From NCBI GenBank assembly GCA_000708835.1, contig DF237051.1, positions 88,436 through 152,435 on the forward strand: DNA of 64,000 bases. The letters run 5' to 3'. Shown one piece after another: positions 22,832 through 36,800 of the stretch (positions are counted from its first letter, which is position 1; every line of letters starts with the position of its first letter). The notes under the pieces were generated by a model. The model made no database searches, was not told the origin of the DNA, and saw only the letters and a list, made by a program, of their open reading frames with translations. A program made the translations under genes and the position numbers. Source of the DNA: Klebsormidium nitens (Eukaryota; Streptophyta; Klebsormidiophyceae; Klebsormidiales; Klebsormidiaceae).

Positions 22832-25800
22832 ATGTCGATAACAAAGAACGGGAACAGTCCAGACAGCAACGGTCACAGCAACGGATACACCAACGGAGCC
22901 ATGCAGTATTATCAGGCGGGGGCCGCCGGGGGCGCTCCTTACGGGTACTACTATGATGTAGCCCAAGGTGAGACTCCTCAGAACCTTTAGACTGGAAATA
23001 GAGTGGGAGTCATGATAGGGGATGAAACCAAGGTAAGATGCCTCAGAACAACCCTTGAGAGTTTCCAATCAGCTCACTATATGGCCGGGGGCGAAGCACA
23101 CGAACAAGATAGCCATAAAAGCTTGACTTTAAGAGAATGAAGCTAAACACAAATTACATGCTAAAGGTACTATTTTCATGATGTCGCCCAAGGTGAGACT
23201 CCTCAGAACAACCATTTCATGATAGGGGACTAACGACCCTTTCAGAGTTTTCAATCAAGCTCCATTCGTGATACGAAACGAAGCCAACAGGAACTAGATA
23301 TCTGTAAAAGCTCATCTTTTCAGAAGGGAACAAGAAATACTTGCTCAAAGCGAAAACTAATTATGTAGTGCAAGGTGAGACTCAAAGCGAAAACTAATTA
23401 TGTAGTGCAAGGTGAGACTCCTCAGAACAACCCCTCAAGATTTTCAACGAAGCCAAATCATGAGAGGGGACGAAGCAAACATGCACGAGATGTTCGTAAA
23501 AGATCAACTTTCGCAGGGGACGAATCCAACACGAATGGAACATTCAGAATAACCTCATTGTATGCAGAAAGCTCTCACTTGAGTCTGCATAGTTGGCTCC
23601 TTGAGCCCCTCTTTCTAAGGTGGCCTCAGGCAACCGTGTCCCTCAGCCTATTGCGGTTGGGATTGTGAAGGACAGCTGTCACAGTTGTCTTAATTCGTGG
23701 GGGAGGACTTGTCTTGCATTTTGGTCGGGTGGACATGCACTTTCTGATGGTGCAAGTCAGGTTTCGGCGTCCGTTTGACAGTGCCGCTCTTCCGCGGTCT
23801 GCAATTTCCATCTCAAGTAGCCTTTCATGTCAAGTAGCCTTTCACGGAATCTTGCGTTTCGACTTGTTTACGACGCAGAGCACTCTTTTGACTACGTGGC
23901 GAACGGAAGTAGTCACTGTCGTTGGGGACCGAAGATGGTCAGCAATTACGGAGGAGATTTCGTGCATGGAATCCAGGCACTTCATAACGATCTCGTCTGT
24001 GCTTTGCAGCCTACCAGCCGGGAGACGCGGCAGTGCCCAGCAGTCAGAACGAAACGGGCGGCTTCGCTCAAGGCGACTCTCAGGAAGCACGGAGCCAGGT
24101 AATAACTGCTTGCTGAAACCTCACTGCTCACACATAAGGGGCCCGAACCCAGATAATCAATGGAATTCTAAGCTCGCACGCTATGGGCTACGAACTCAAG
24201 CAACTTTCGATCTCCTGAGATGTTTTGTCTTGGTTCGAAGCCTCACAGATGTTGTTGTCGAGTCAAGGCCTGACATATGCTGCGAGACTCTGGATATCAA
24301 AGGAGATTCTGCATGTCTTCGAGTGCATGTCGGAAATACTAGTAAGCATACAGCAACGTCCACTAAGCGCTAGTCACCACCCCCTTGTTCCCCTCTTACC
24401 TTCCCACCATTTCTTCTGCGTTTCTGGCAAGATTCCATTCGCGAGTCTCGAAAACATTATCAGTGCTTTCATCTCTAAAATGGCCGAATCCGGTTTCTTT
24501 TGCAGGGCGCCTTTCCGACCAGCCCCGTCTACATGCAGCGGTTTCCTGGCTTCCAGCAGGGCCAGGAGTACCAGAACTTCGGAGGGGAGAGGCAACCCGT
24601 CTACGGGAGCCCCCAAAACTTTGCGTATGCGCAAGGGGGCGTCTACCAGGATCCTAGCCAGTTCATGGGCTCCACATTAGGTGCGTCACAAGTCATGATA
24701 GTTTGACTCGCTATTTTGTGTTGAGCAGTGAGCTTCGGTGCGGTTTTACGCCTGCATCCAGGAAGAGCGTATGCGTTCGTTGCGGTTTCATGTCTTTATC
24801 CGGAAACGTTCATGTGTACATTTAGGGAGAGCGGTTGCGTTTGTATGCATTCGTTTGTGTTCGTGTGGGTCCCGAAGAGTTGCCCGCGTTGAGGACACTG
24901 CCGCCTTTATTGTGTCGAATCGGGGCTGTAAAGCGTCTGGAAATTTTTTCGGATTCGCCCCTGGGGTTAAATTGTCTCGATTCTCTCAGGAGTCAAGAGG
25001 GGAATTGCAAGACTGCCGTGCTTGGATGATGTGCATGTCTTTGACTGCTTTCAGTCGTATAAGATTTTGTAGTCAACTTGAAGCTTCCGTTCTCTTTGGC
25101 GTTGATGAGCACTTACAACTTTTTGTTGGTTTCTTGTCTGAAAGCTTTGACCGCTTCCTTACTCTGTACGTCGACCTCGTTTTTAACCGAGCAGTCTTGA
25201 ACAAGCCGTCTCCGTTCGTTTCCTTGCAGGCCCGCAGTCGAATCCCCTAGGATCGTCCTCAAACGCTGACGTCATCGGGCGCCAGCAAAACATGATGGGG
25301 GGCGCTATGAGCGCCGCCCAGACGATGCCCATGCTCGCGGGGGGGGTGTATCAAATGGGGTTGAATAGGGGGGGTATTCCGGTGGTTTCCGTGAACGACC
25401 AGACGTTTGCGCAGATGGGGCCACGCGGCGTCGGGGCGTTGAGCTGGGCTGACGTGGCCAAGGTGGCGTCCGAGCACCAGGCGTCCGTCAGTGGCACGGT
25501 GGGTATTCGCACCGAGGAGATAAGAGGTTTCGTCCCCGGTGTAAATACGCTGCATATAGCCCTATTTTGAGAGGTACAGGTAGCAGCGTCGACGGTTGAG
25601 GAGATTTGCTCTTACAGCATTTGCCCTCAGGGCTCCTAACCCTTCCTTACTCTGATTTGGGCTGTCATTCACTTTCAGGACCGAAAACTCATTCTGCCCT
25701 AAACCTTTTCTGCTCTTGAGTTTCTCAAGGCGGTCTCCGTTTCAGTGTAGTTGCTGTTCAAACGTGCGCGGTTAAATCTGTCCAGATCTGGACTTCCAAC

Positions 25801-28800
25801 CACCCTTCAGCTTCCATCTCCCCTGCTTTGCAAAGACCTGCTTGTGGACGGGGAATTCAGAAGAGATAAACCAAAAATCTAACCATGCAATCGGTTATCT
25901 TTCTAATCTCATGATGATAAAAAGCACTTCTCTAGAGCTGACGTCCGACTTATGCCTTGCTCCCCTAGAGCCGACGTCCCACTTATGCCTTGTTCCCTTG
26001 CAGATGCCCCAATTGTCTCCAGTCATGCAGCCCAAGGTCCTTTCCCCCGGCCAGCCTTTCGCCCTCACCCCGACCGCCCTTCCGCCCATGTTCGCTCTCA
26101 ACGGCCAGCCGCGGTTCGTACCGGGCAACCTTCCAATGTACGGCCGCGGCTTCCCCCCCCCCTACCAACTACTCACCCTCTCCAGCCAGTCGTTCCCCGC
26201 TCGGGGGGGTCGAGGGTTCAAGGGTTTTACGGGGCCGCGGGGGCGGGGTTTCGGCTTCCCCGCGCGAGGGGGGTTCGATTCGGTCCTAAATCAGCGGTAC
26301 GAGTCGGGAAACGAACGGGGGCCACGCGCGCAGAGAGTGCGGTTCGGCGCGCCAGGGGGGGGCGAGGAGGATCTGTCCCTTGAGGGGGGGAGGGAGCAGT
26401 TCAACAGGGAGGACTTCGACGTTGCCCCACTCTCCGCGAAGTTTTTCGTGATCAAGAGTTACTCCGAGGATGACGTGCACAAGAGCATTAAGTATGGGGT
26501 CTGGGCTAGCACGCCGAACGGGAACAAGCGCCTTCAGGCGGCGTTCCGCGAGGCGCGAGAAACGGAAACCGGGCGCGTGTTCCTGCTGTTCAGCGTGAAT
26601 GCGAGCGGGCAGTTCTGCGGTGTGGCGGAAATGGTGAGCATCGAACATCGCCTTGAGTTTTGGAAGTCGCCTATGGGAAGGGATTTGTTAGTGTTGACCG
26701 TTGCACGTTGCGAAAAACGCTTAGACTTTCCACTCTTGGTCAAGTTTTTCAGAAGCTCAAGCACGCTCTGAAGTTGTTGACGATGTCAAGCATTGCATCT
26801 CCACTCGGCCCCTATTACTCTCTTGATTGATTGGTGACAGTTCTCAGAAGCTGCGTTTGTTTTGGGCTGTTCACTTCACTCTCAGATAAATCCGTTCGTC
26901 CGTCTTTGAGCAACTAGTTCGGTTTGAGCTGGCTCTGTTTTTTAACTTGTCGCTGTCATGACATCATCCCTGCAGACCGGTGACGTCGACTTCGACAAGT
27001 CTTTGGACGTCTGGCAGCAAGACAAGTGGAACGGGCAATTCAAGGTCCAATGGCATTTTGTCAAGGTAAGAACCGTCTCTCGTCGACGGCTCCCGTTTTG
27101 TTTCTGTGTCAGGAACGGTTCCATTTCCCCTGCTCTGTGCCAATCTAATGAGTCTGCCTTCGTTAGGTTGTGTCTGAAGCTCGAGATTTGAATTCCGCTC
27201 TGTTCCGTTCCTTTCTTCTGGAGCTTCTCCGTCCGCGTGCTCCATGCATTGCGGTTCGCATTGTGCCCTCAGTTTTTTCTTTGCGCGGTCTCGCTTAGTC
27301 TTCTGTCATCCGATCCGATCTGCATGCTTCCGTTCCTTATTTTCCGCTGCGTTCCGTTCCGCTTCTGCAGGATGTCCCGAACGGCCAGTTCCGTCACATC
27401 ATCCTGGCAAACAACGAGAACAAGCCGGTGACCAACAGCCGTGACACCCAGGAGGTGAGGCAAGCCAATCGCGTCCTGCCACGTGGCATTATGTTTACGA
27501 GGTGGACCACGTATTAGAAGCCAACAAGTCCCACTAAGAGGATTTGGCTTCTCTCAACCTCTAGTGCATTGCACCGGTTCAGTCCTTTAGGCCGAGGTTC
27601 ACCCAATGTACCCTGCTTGTCGCTCGTATGCTGAAATCGTCCTTGTTTTCATGAACGAGCCGCGCTGACGGAACGTCATCTCACTCTCGCATTTGTTTTA
27701 AATTTGGGGTTGACCAGAATTCCGTTGCTCCTTAGTCTCAACGCACGAGATGGTCAAAGTTTCTGATTTAGGATGCCAAAAACCCTCTTTACCTGAAAGG
27801 AGCTGAAGGCCTTTGTGGGCATTGCTTGGAAAAGCGTAGAGTGCGACCGCAAAGACTGCACCCAAGAAGAGATGATTCACTTACGTCTCCACTCTGCTTT
27901 GATACAGAGGATGTGAAGTTTTCTACGCATGAATGTCTGATAGGAAGCGTGTCTGCGCAGGTTCCGTACGATCAAGGGGTGGAGGTGCTGACGATCTTCA
28001 AGGCATTTGCGGCCAAGACGTCCATTCTGGACGACTTTGCGTTCTACGACAATCGCCAGAAGCAGCTGCAGGAGCGGCGCGAGAAGACCAAGCAGAGCCG
28101 TAACCAGCGGCGCCAAAAGGCGGCGCCCGGGATGAGAGGTGGGGCGCGCCTATGATCTTTTCCATCAGCGTATGAGCGTGTGCTTGTATCCTTCGAGACC
28201 CGAGGCGATTCAGGAGAGTGACCCTTCTGGTTGTGATGTTGAAACGTTGGCTGTCCTTGTTTTCGCTTCTTTTAAACCGTGTCTGAGGTTGGAGTTCACA
28301 GCAGAGCAAGCTGCGGCTAGTGGCGCCAAACGGCGGCGCCCGAGGCGAGAGGTGCGCGCGCGCTTATGGTTTTTTCAGTAGCGTGTAAGCTCTTGCGTCA
28401 AAATGGTGAGTTGGTTTGCGTCGCTTTGAATTGGACAAGGAAGCAGAGCCACAGCCAGCGGCGTCAAAAGGCCGCGCACGAGACGAGACATGCGCGCGCG
28501 CACATGTTCTTAGACCACGTCTGATCTGCAAGAACGCTTCCTTGTAAGCACTTCTGTGACTGCTCCTTTACTAGCTCTACGAACTACGAATGAGTGGGTT
28601 CGTCGCGCCTCCTTGCTGAGAGTTTGTTCCGCTTCTGTAGGGGACGATGACGAGCGGAACACAAGTTCGACAACGGATTTGACGGAGTCCGGTAGCGAGC
28701 CGGCTGCGGAAGAAGCTCCGCGGCCTTCGGAGGATGAATCTTTAGAGGAACGGTTGGCGGGCCTTGCAGTGACGAGTCGCCCGCAGGAGGAGACGGAACT

Positions 28801-28804
28801 TTAG
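22832..28804 (+). CDS. YTH-domain m6A RNA reader (ECT/YTHDF-like)
   Basis: Nine exons in phase: 22832-22967, 24010-24098, 24506-24680, 25230-25498, 26004-26633, 26976-27065, 27371-27454, 27961-28138, 28641-28804; 604 aa from the Met at 22832. Residues 1 to about 365 are low-complexity, rich in Gln, Tyr, Gly, Pro and Met, with an RGG-like stretch ([13 protein letters not shown]). This is typical of the disordered arm of ECT proteins. The YTH domain spans about 368-530: [67 protein letters not shown] and [12 protein letters not shown]. Trp near 390, 446 and 451 sit where the m6A cage tryptophans are expected. A basic RRQK region and an acidic tail follow. It should bind m6A mRNA in the cytoplasm. 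An upstream coding exon is possible, because many relatives start with a short separate exon. Confidence 0.92.
23160..23430 (+). repeat. Copies of YTH exon 1/donor junction, with a 37-bp perfect tandem duplication
   Basis: The junction TATGATGTAGCCCAAG plus GTGAGACTCCTCAGAAC at 22952-22984 is echoed near 23175-23212 and again near 23360-23428. In the last copy a 37-bp unit is perfectly duplicated (23344-23380 and 23381-23417), so that step is recent. Confidence 0.75.
28301..28505 (+). repeat. Exon echoes of YTH exon 8 3' end (two copies)
   Basis: The stretch coding [15 protein letters not shown] plus its donor flank (28090-28150) is echoed at about 28301-28370 and 28437-28505. Substitutions increase with distance, and both copies keep the GCGCGC-rich flank after the donor. 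Confidence 0.75.
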
Positions 28805-30844
28805 AGGGTTTTGAGCGGAGCGCTTTTCGAACTCCTGTGTAGTATATGTGCGTAGGGATGATGTCAGTAGGGGCAGTGCAAGCAAGGCCAACGTCAGCCG
28901 CTAGAAATGTTAACACATGGCACCCACGTGGCGCGGCCACGTGGCAGAACGGTGGGGCTCACCGGACAGGGGAAAAGTTGCTAGGTCCAGCGCTCGCACA
29001 GATCCGAGACGAGATGCGGAGATCTTATTCCGCCCGGCGGAAGGGCGTTTCGTTGGTATAGCGGATCAACGAACGGAATCGCTCCGGCCGGCATTCCAGA
29101 CTACCGGGGTTTAGGCGCGCGCGATCAGGGCGCAGAGCTTTGCCCGTTTTGGGCCGAAAGCGTGTGTTTGGCCTAGGGCGCGCGTGCGCGTTTGCGGCCG
29201 CGTATTGTGCACAGGGGCTCGTATGGGAAAACCCATTAAGGGTTTGCAGAAAGATATCGACGTGGGCTTTTGACATTGCTTGTGGCAGGTACAGAATTTA
29301 CCGGTGGGCAGGGATGAGATGCACTGGTGCGAATCAGGACACATTACAGTCACTTCAGGACAACATAACAGTCCCGTAGTTAACGTGTGAAAGTGTCGTA
29401 TTGATTAAGATTGGCCGGACTCAAAGATGTAGAGGACGGTAGGACATCCTTAGGATCATTTTTTGATTCGTTTCAAGAGTGATCTGATCGTTTTTGCGAG
29501 TAGGCCGTGTATCCAGAGATTTACATGTTCTAGCTTTGTACCGTCGTGGGGGTTCCCATGGGTTGTTAACAACTGGGCATGCACTTCGCTGTCGTGAAGT
29601 GCTGTCACTTGCAATGGGGTGTCCAACGATTAGTTTGAACTTGAAGTCATCATGTTGTTCTGGCGATTCAACTTCGGGATCAATGCATGACCTTTCAATC
29701 CGAGCTTAGTACGAAAATTTTGGTGACCGTCTATGTCTCTCGGCAGGATGGCATAGAATATCATGCTGATAGGCCGGTCGTCGAAAACTTCTGAGGCCAC
29801 GTACAGGAAGTCGCAGAAAGTCGCAGCGTGATTATAGGCGGCCGTTCTCCAATGCAATTTATTGCGAATTTAGTATGTGACGTTATCATGTACCTGGCAG
29901 CCGCTGAGATGAGCTGACCTTGGATGAGTTTGCAACGCAAGTATTAGAGGGCACAGTCGCGTAAGTATATGATCAGACGCAGTTCCTGAACGTACCGTTC
30001 GTGGCGGCTCGGGCCACGCACCACGTACGCGGCTGAGTCACGTGACATCCAAACTGCACGACTAAAAGCCTGCTGAATAACCATAGTGACAGACAATGAT
30101 GGGCGATGATAGATTGAGCACGTGCAATAGACAGCAGTACTCTCAAGCATACAACTGCGGCCACCAAATCGCCATCGGACAGGCTCTACATAAACCAATG
30201 TTATCAACCCATTATGAGAATTATTCGAGTCCGGCCCGGTGCCATCGTATTCAAGCAATCATAAGCTCATCTTCACTTTTTTTGCTCATCTTGCACCTCA
30301 GAAGCATCAGGTCGTTACTAGTTACTAAACATGCACGCGGCAGCTGTGCAGTTGGCTTTTGAGTGCAGTCCCTTACACGTGCACCGATACTCTCAGTAAA
30401 CTGACTGGATTAATCTTGAAAACAACCGGGATCAATTGAATATACTAAGCGCGTCTTATAGATCGATTCCCAAACCATGTACTTCCACACATGCAAAGCC
30501 GCTTTTCTACTGCCGGCCCCAGCTTTACCGATGGTATGTTCCAATGCAACCGCGCCCCTCCTTGTGCCATCAATCTTCTACGTAAAGTCATGTTGCGACC
30601 ATCCTCATCCATGAGTTGAGCCTTGCCGTTGTTGCTCGTGTTTACTGCTCCGCCCAGCTGCTTGCATGGCGAAAACTCTGAGGAGCTACAATAGCGCTTC
30701 ATTATCACATGGGTATTCCACGCGAAAATCACGATTGCATTGGCAAGCGCTTTGATCTGGATAAGAATCTCGTTCAATGAAGGGGTTCTTCACAAACCGA
30801 AGCAGATGGTCATCGGCCCTCACAATGGGGGCGACAGTTATCAG
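28805..30844. other. Intergenic stretch between convergent YTH and IFT172 genes
   Basis: It should contain the 3' ends of both genes. No exon was supported. A short hairpin (GCACTTC/GAAGTGC) lies near 29582-29603. Nothing else could be assigned. Confidence 0.45.
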
Positions 30845-33800
30845 TCACGCATAGACTGGGTTTTGCGCCCCCCCGCAGTGTGGGCACTCTAGGGTCTTCT
30901 GCACGTAGCGGTTCCACTCGTCCTTGATCGCGGGAATGCCGCACGCCTTACAGGCGACCTTGGCCCGGGCAGGGACCGGGTAACCGGTGACCCCGCAAGC
31001 AGCGTTTTGAACCTGCAAACAGGTAGGACGAATTGGGGGATCCGCCCAATCTCGTTCGACGTTTTGCAGATGCGATCCGTTTCAACAGTCGATCTGATTC
31101 TGCATTCGTCTGTCGATCGAATGGGAGAATGTCCATCTCAAGCGTTCGGGGCTCGCCAGATGCTGAAATCCGGCAGAAACGCCTCCCTGCGAGCTGGTAG
31201 GGAAGGCGGCATCCCGCGCCGAAGGGAAGAGCGCGCGCGCCCTCACCTTGCACGACGCGCAATGGAGCGCGGCCACGTAGCGCGGCTTGCCGCACGCGTC
31301 GCACGGCGCGGCCGCGAGGGTTTGGTCCACCGCCTGGTCCATGCTCAGCTCCAGCACGAGATCGCGCACCGCCTCGCGCGCGTTCTCTGCAAAAGAAACA
31401 TTGTGATTCACGCTGTTGACGTTAGTATTCCCTTTTGCCGCACAGGACTTGCAGCAACAGCAGGTTTTTGGAGCTTTCAAAGTGGAGGGGCATGGAATCA
31501 AAGTTGAGGTTGCTGGTCGAATTTCGCTCTCGAGATATCTGCCTGAAGCCAAATCTTCTGGTTCTTAGCATCTAAGTATTCCTCAAGCCTTTGCTGCTCT
31601 CAATCTGCTCATTTCGTTCCGTGTCTGTCCCCGCGAAAGCAGCTTGACACTTCGCCGAAACCGCATATATTCACACGTGGCGCCGCTTCGACCGCGAACG
31701 CGGCTGCGGCCGCCTGATGGTCTGCCAACCGGAATGTTCGCAGCGCGCGCGCGCTCACCGTCAACAAAGTGCTTGCTGGGCAGGTGGAAGTCGTGCGGGA
31801 TGTCCGTATCCTCAAAGTCCGCATTCTCCAAAGCGTCCGCGCCCTGGGGGTCGTCAATCGCTTCGGCCAGGTCCAGGAAACGGTTCAGGAAGGCGAACGC
31901 CATGCTGAGCCAGTTCATCTGCGGAGAGATGATGGTGAGGTCTGAAAGCAACTGGAGTGTGACGGGAAAAAACAAGGATTTGATCTTACAAAGAAAAGGA
32001 AGAGAGCCTTCTGGCGAGCCAAAAAGCGACGTCTAAAACCGGAGACTGTAGGCTCTACGTTCCGTCTTTACGAAACTTTTTGCCTTTTGCTCAAGCCAGC
32101 ACGATGCCTGAACGTTTTCTCAGTAAGAATCTTTTCAATACCATTTACTTTCTACACTATTTCGCTGTGGCGAAGGAATCCGTGCGGACTGCTCCAAACC
32201 GCTTTCTGGGGTCCGCCGCAGATCATACGCATTGATCGTAGATTCGGACTGGGATCGCTTACCTCCTTACAGGCCATTCCGGCCTGGTAGAATGCCTTGT
32301 CCGCCGGAATCTCGCCAGCGTACCGGAGCAGGCTGATGCTCAGCTTGGCGACGCACTCCGTCAGCCCGTGCTCGCGGCACTGCGCGCGCGCGGCGCTGTA
32401 GTGCGCGGCAGTCAGGAGCCGCTGGAAGTCCGGCAAAACCTGCAGCAAACGGAACCGAGCTCTCAATTCGGATCTATTCGTGCTGTTGCCGCACGCCAGA
32501 GGGGGCTTATCCACGCGAATGCGATTTCAGTCTGTCTGCAGAATGCTTCAGTTCTGAGGTGAAAGGGTGCTGAATCAAACAAAAGGAACGAGGTCTCATC
32601 GTAGTTTTGGTATCGCAGAGCCACTTTGTGGCGATTCTGCAGTCTAGCCGTATTACAACCTTACGTGAGGGTTGAAAGTAGGACCTCAGCTCCGATTGTA
32701 TCGATTGCATCGCCGAGTGTCCATTCATAAATCTTCACGCTACTTTCTAAAACCCTCAAAACTTGAGGGGTGACTGGTGTGTTTCTTGATTACCGTCAAC
32801 CCACCTTCTGACCCGCTTTCTGCATCTCCCCCGTCAGGCGCCTCAGGAACGCGCGCAGGTCCGCCACCGCTCGCACAGACGCCGCGTCGCGGTCGTCCGC
32901 GAGCGCCAGCACCTCATACGCTATGTGCTGGTAGAGCTCGTACAGGGCGGGGACCGCGAGCGCGCGCGCGTGCGCGCCGAGCACCGAGAGCGCTTCCGCG
33001 GAGTTCCCCGCCTGCACGCACTCCTGCGCGTGGCGCGCCGCGAAGCCGGTCGCGAGGTCGCCGCCCTGCTGGGCCGCGACGGCGTGCACCTGCCAGCATT
33101 TAAGGGTTTTGGAAAACCTTCAGTGGCGTGCTCTTTGAAGATGCGTTGAAATGGTTCTAAGGCCGTGGATTAGAGTTACGAGGATCAGTTCGATTAGTGT
33201 ACTGATAGGGACTTGAATGGAAAGGTCTTCACTGCGTACACCTACGCTTAGGTTGCCGGGTTAAAGGTATGCTTGAAGCGGGTCAAAGTGCGGCGGCTTG
33301 TATGGCAGCTTGTAAGGAAGACATCGTCAAAATGGAGCCAAACCTCACCATATCCACTTAGTGATGGTCAAGAAACGAAGCCGACGGTGGAAAGTCACTT
33401 TTAAAATTTGTCAGAGGTCCTTACTGTTCTTCAGAGAAACCAATTGACGGGTCGGAGCCGCGGAAATAACGCCTAGACCCTAGCTTACCAGAGTGTCTGC
33501 AAGTCACGACGGCTCCACAAAGTCAGAAAGCTCAGATCCATTTTCGAAGTCGAAACCCGCGCCTTTCTCAAGAGCCCATGTCACCATGTCGCCAAAGCCC
33601 CGAACCTGAACGGAGCTTCTTTTGAGACAATATTCTGAAGCGTCAGAACTCTGACAACCGAGCCGTAGAAATTACAACCCACCTTTTGCCAGAGCCCCTG
33701 CCGTGCATACATCTCCAGTCCCTCAACGACGCTCCCGCTCTGCACCAACTGATCCGCCTCCTCGTTCGCCAATAAGTGCTCCCGGTACGCGTCCTCCACG

Positions 33801-36800
33801 TATGACGCGAGCCGCGGCCGCGCACCGGCCGCGCTGCGCGAGAGGGCGCGCGCCTTGTCCCACAGCCCCGCGACGATGTAAATGTCCACCGCCTCCTGAT
33901 GGCCGTCGATGCCTTCGTACAGCTCCGCGGCCTGCGGACGTCCGAAAGGGATTGGGTCGTGTATATTTAAACCGGTTCAAGTTAGATGGGTCTGGCAGCG
34001 GGTTATAGAGTAACTCAGTAGCAGAAGGGCCGATGAATGATGGCTAGCATAAGAATTGGCAACAAACACTGTTTCAGAGCCTTCTAACAGGATGCAATTA
34101 AAACCGGGTGACCGACAACGGTAGCGGTTGGTCGGGCTACGATGTTCTCCCTCCGGACAACAACTTGGTTTCTGGCAAATCAATTCAGAAGTTGCGACCA
34201 AGAACTTTACTTGAATTTTCTTTGCCCTGAGTTTCAGATTTTCAGGCCTCCAGGATCCAACAAGCCAGGCGAGCTCGCACATCCTGCAAGTCTTCCTGCG
34301 GCTTCTCGCAACAAAGAAGGGCGCCCCTCAGAATATCACGCCGTAACAAAGTCGCCGGCTTTCTCGTTCTGCGGCCCATTACCAGTTAACCTGATCGTAG
34401 CCCAGACATGAACCTTAACCACCATGGTTAAGAAAGAGACTATATTGTGCTGTTTCCGCCCGTACCTGTTCGCACCGCCCGATGTCCACCAGCCGCTTCG
34501 CCACCAGCCCGATGACGTCACCCGTGCGCTCGGTGACGTAGTTCATTGCCAGCTTGACGGCCGTCTCCCACGCCTGCTCCAGCAGGTTCAGGTCCGGCGT
34601 GTACTCTTTCGTCAGGCTGAGATAAGCGTCGATCGCGCGCGCGTAGTCGCGCCCCTTCTCGAGCGCGCGCGCGCGCCCGAGGATGCTCTCCGCAGAGTCG
34701 CCCCCGGCGTCACCGCGGAGCGCGGCCGCCATCTCGGCCTGGAGCTCGGGGACCTGCGTAGAGGTTTCAGTAAGTTTGTAAAGAGGCTTCTCCTCCGTGA
34801 GGTGAAGTACTGGCTAGAAAAGCAATTGAACGATTGGAGAGATAACGATGCGTAGAGTCGCCAAAAGCAGATCAACGAATTCCCAAAGCCGCACATCTTG
34901 GCGGGCACGCATTCGTTCGACCCCGCGCAGCGCGTAAACGGCCTCTTTCATGTAGGTCCTATTGACAAGACTCAGCTTCTGAACTATCCCAACTTTCGTG
35001 CAAATCTTCACTTCTTAATCCCGGGCTCCTTAATGCGCATTGGCCGCGTCGTCTTCTCCCCAGATTTACCAATTCAAAAGAGTTTGTTAGCAGTGGAGTT
35101 ACGTTCTTGTTATGAACGCAAAGCCTTAAACCCTTAAACCCCGCGCACCTTGGTGGGCATGTACTCGTCGGCGACGCGCAGCGCGTCCTCCCACTTGCGC
35201 AGCTCGCGGTACATCTTGATGGCCAGGTCCGCGCGCTTTGCCTTCAGCAGCATCGCCTCCGCGCGCGCGTAGTCGCCTGCCTCCGCGAGCACGCGCCCCT
35301 GAGCTGCCTGCGCGTACGAAACTTCGACAGCTTAGTGGGGAAGGTCCGCCCAGGGAACAGAAGCCGTTCACTGTCCCCCTAAGAATACAAATAAGCGGTG
35401 TTTTTCCAGACGAAAACGACCTGGATTCCCATTGATTTCCATCTTGCCCGGGCTGCAACCTCCTCTGAAAGCACGACACCGTTTTGAGCACGCTAAGGCG
35501 CTCGTAAATTTCTTGCTCACCCCACCAAACGAAGAATTTTGGGCGCCCTTCTACGCGCGATCAATCTTTCAGAAGAGTCGCAAGACACAATCATACGAGC
35601 AGAAGAGACCCCTACAGTAGTGTCTGCAGCCCAAAACCGTGCTAAACAGGGTCATGAACAAATGCCCAAGATTTGATTCCGTCGACCGTTTCCTATCAGT
35701 ATCCTTCATCCTTGAAAGAGTCGTAAATCTGAATCTTCTATAAATGTTTGCCCTTACGTGCACGTCGGAGATGCTGGCGGGGCTGCAGTGCTCCGCGACC
35801 CGCATCGCGTTCCCCCAGTCCTGCTGGTGCACGTACATGTCGATCGCCTCCTTCGGCTTTTCCGCCTTGATGAACTCCTCCTCCGCTTCTTTGAAGCGTC
35901 CCTCGTCTTCCAGCCACATCGCGTGTTTTAGATGCACCTGCATGGTCGAGACCGGAGGTTTGGAGGATGTCAAGAACCTGGAACTCTATCTGTCTTGCCG
36001 TTTGTACCTTACAGAGCTTCGGGTCTTGATGGAGCTCCCCTCCGATTGGTTGGACCGGATCGAGTCCTCCAGCCACATTGCGTGCCTTTGGTGCACCTGT
36101 TCAGAGCAGAGCTCTTTGTTATGTGCGCATAGGAGCAAGCCTTCCTAGTATTTCAAAGTGGTTCTGACATTTCTTTCACCAAAGGATTCCTGACAGAACT
36201 GGAAGTCGTCCTCGAACAACATCGGTTGTAAAATATCCTTGATTCGGAGTTGAAGAAGTCTGCAAGTCCACTTTTTCAGTCTCGACTAGTAACAACCGTC
36301 TCCCTCCAGCCACATCGGGTAATCCAGTTTAACCTGCGCAATCCGCTTTCGGAAAAGTTCTTTAAGCGGGTCCCGAGGGTTTGGAATGTTAGATCTTTTA
36401 GATCAGAACGGTCCTCTTTTCCATTTGGACGTGAAAGTCAAAAAGTTTCGCGTCAAAAATGCATTGGCGTGCAATGCATCGCCCTCTGTGCGATTGACAG
36501 ACAGGAGAACGTTTCGTAAAAAGATGATGTCCTACCTCCAGTAGCTTGTGTTTGGCGGACGAGCGGCACAGCTCGAACGCGTGTGTGAACGCGTTGTTCT
36601 CGACCGCGTAGTCGATTGCCTGGTCCACCAAACCCAACTTGGTTAGCAGCGCCGCGCCCGCGTCACCGCCCAGGCTGGAAGCCCACGCATACGCAACCTG
36701 GGTCAAGCAGAGAAAATTGGGTTAGTGAACAGCGCTTGGAAAAGTACTCGTTTGTCTGAAAATCTGCCTGTGCTAAAAATGCAGTCTTCTGATTCGGGCC

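Noticed and set aside
23714-24373. Plus-strand frame of 219 codons in a YTH intron and exon
   Set aside because: It runs through the real exon in the wrong frame and has no domain pattern.
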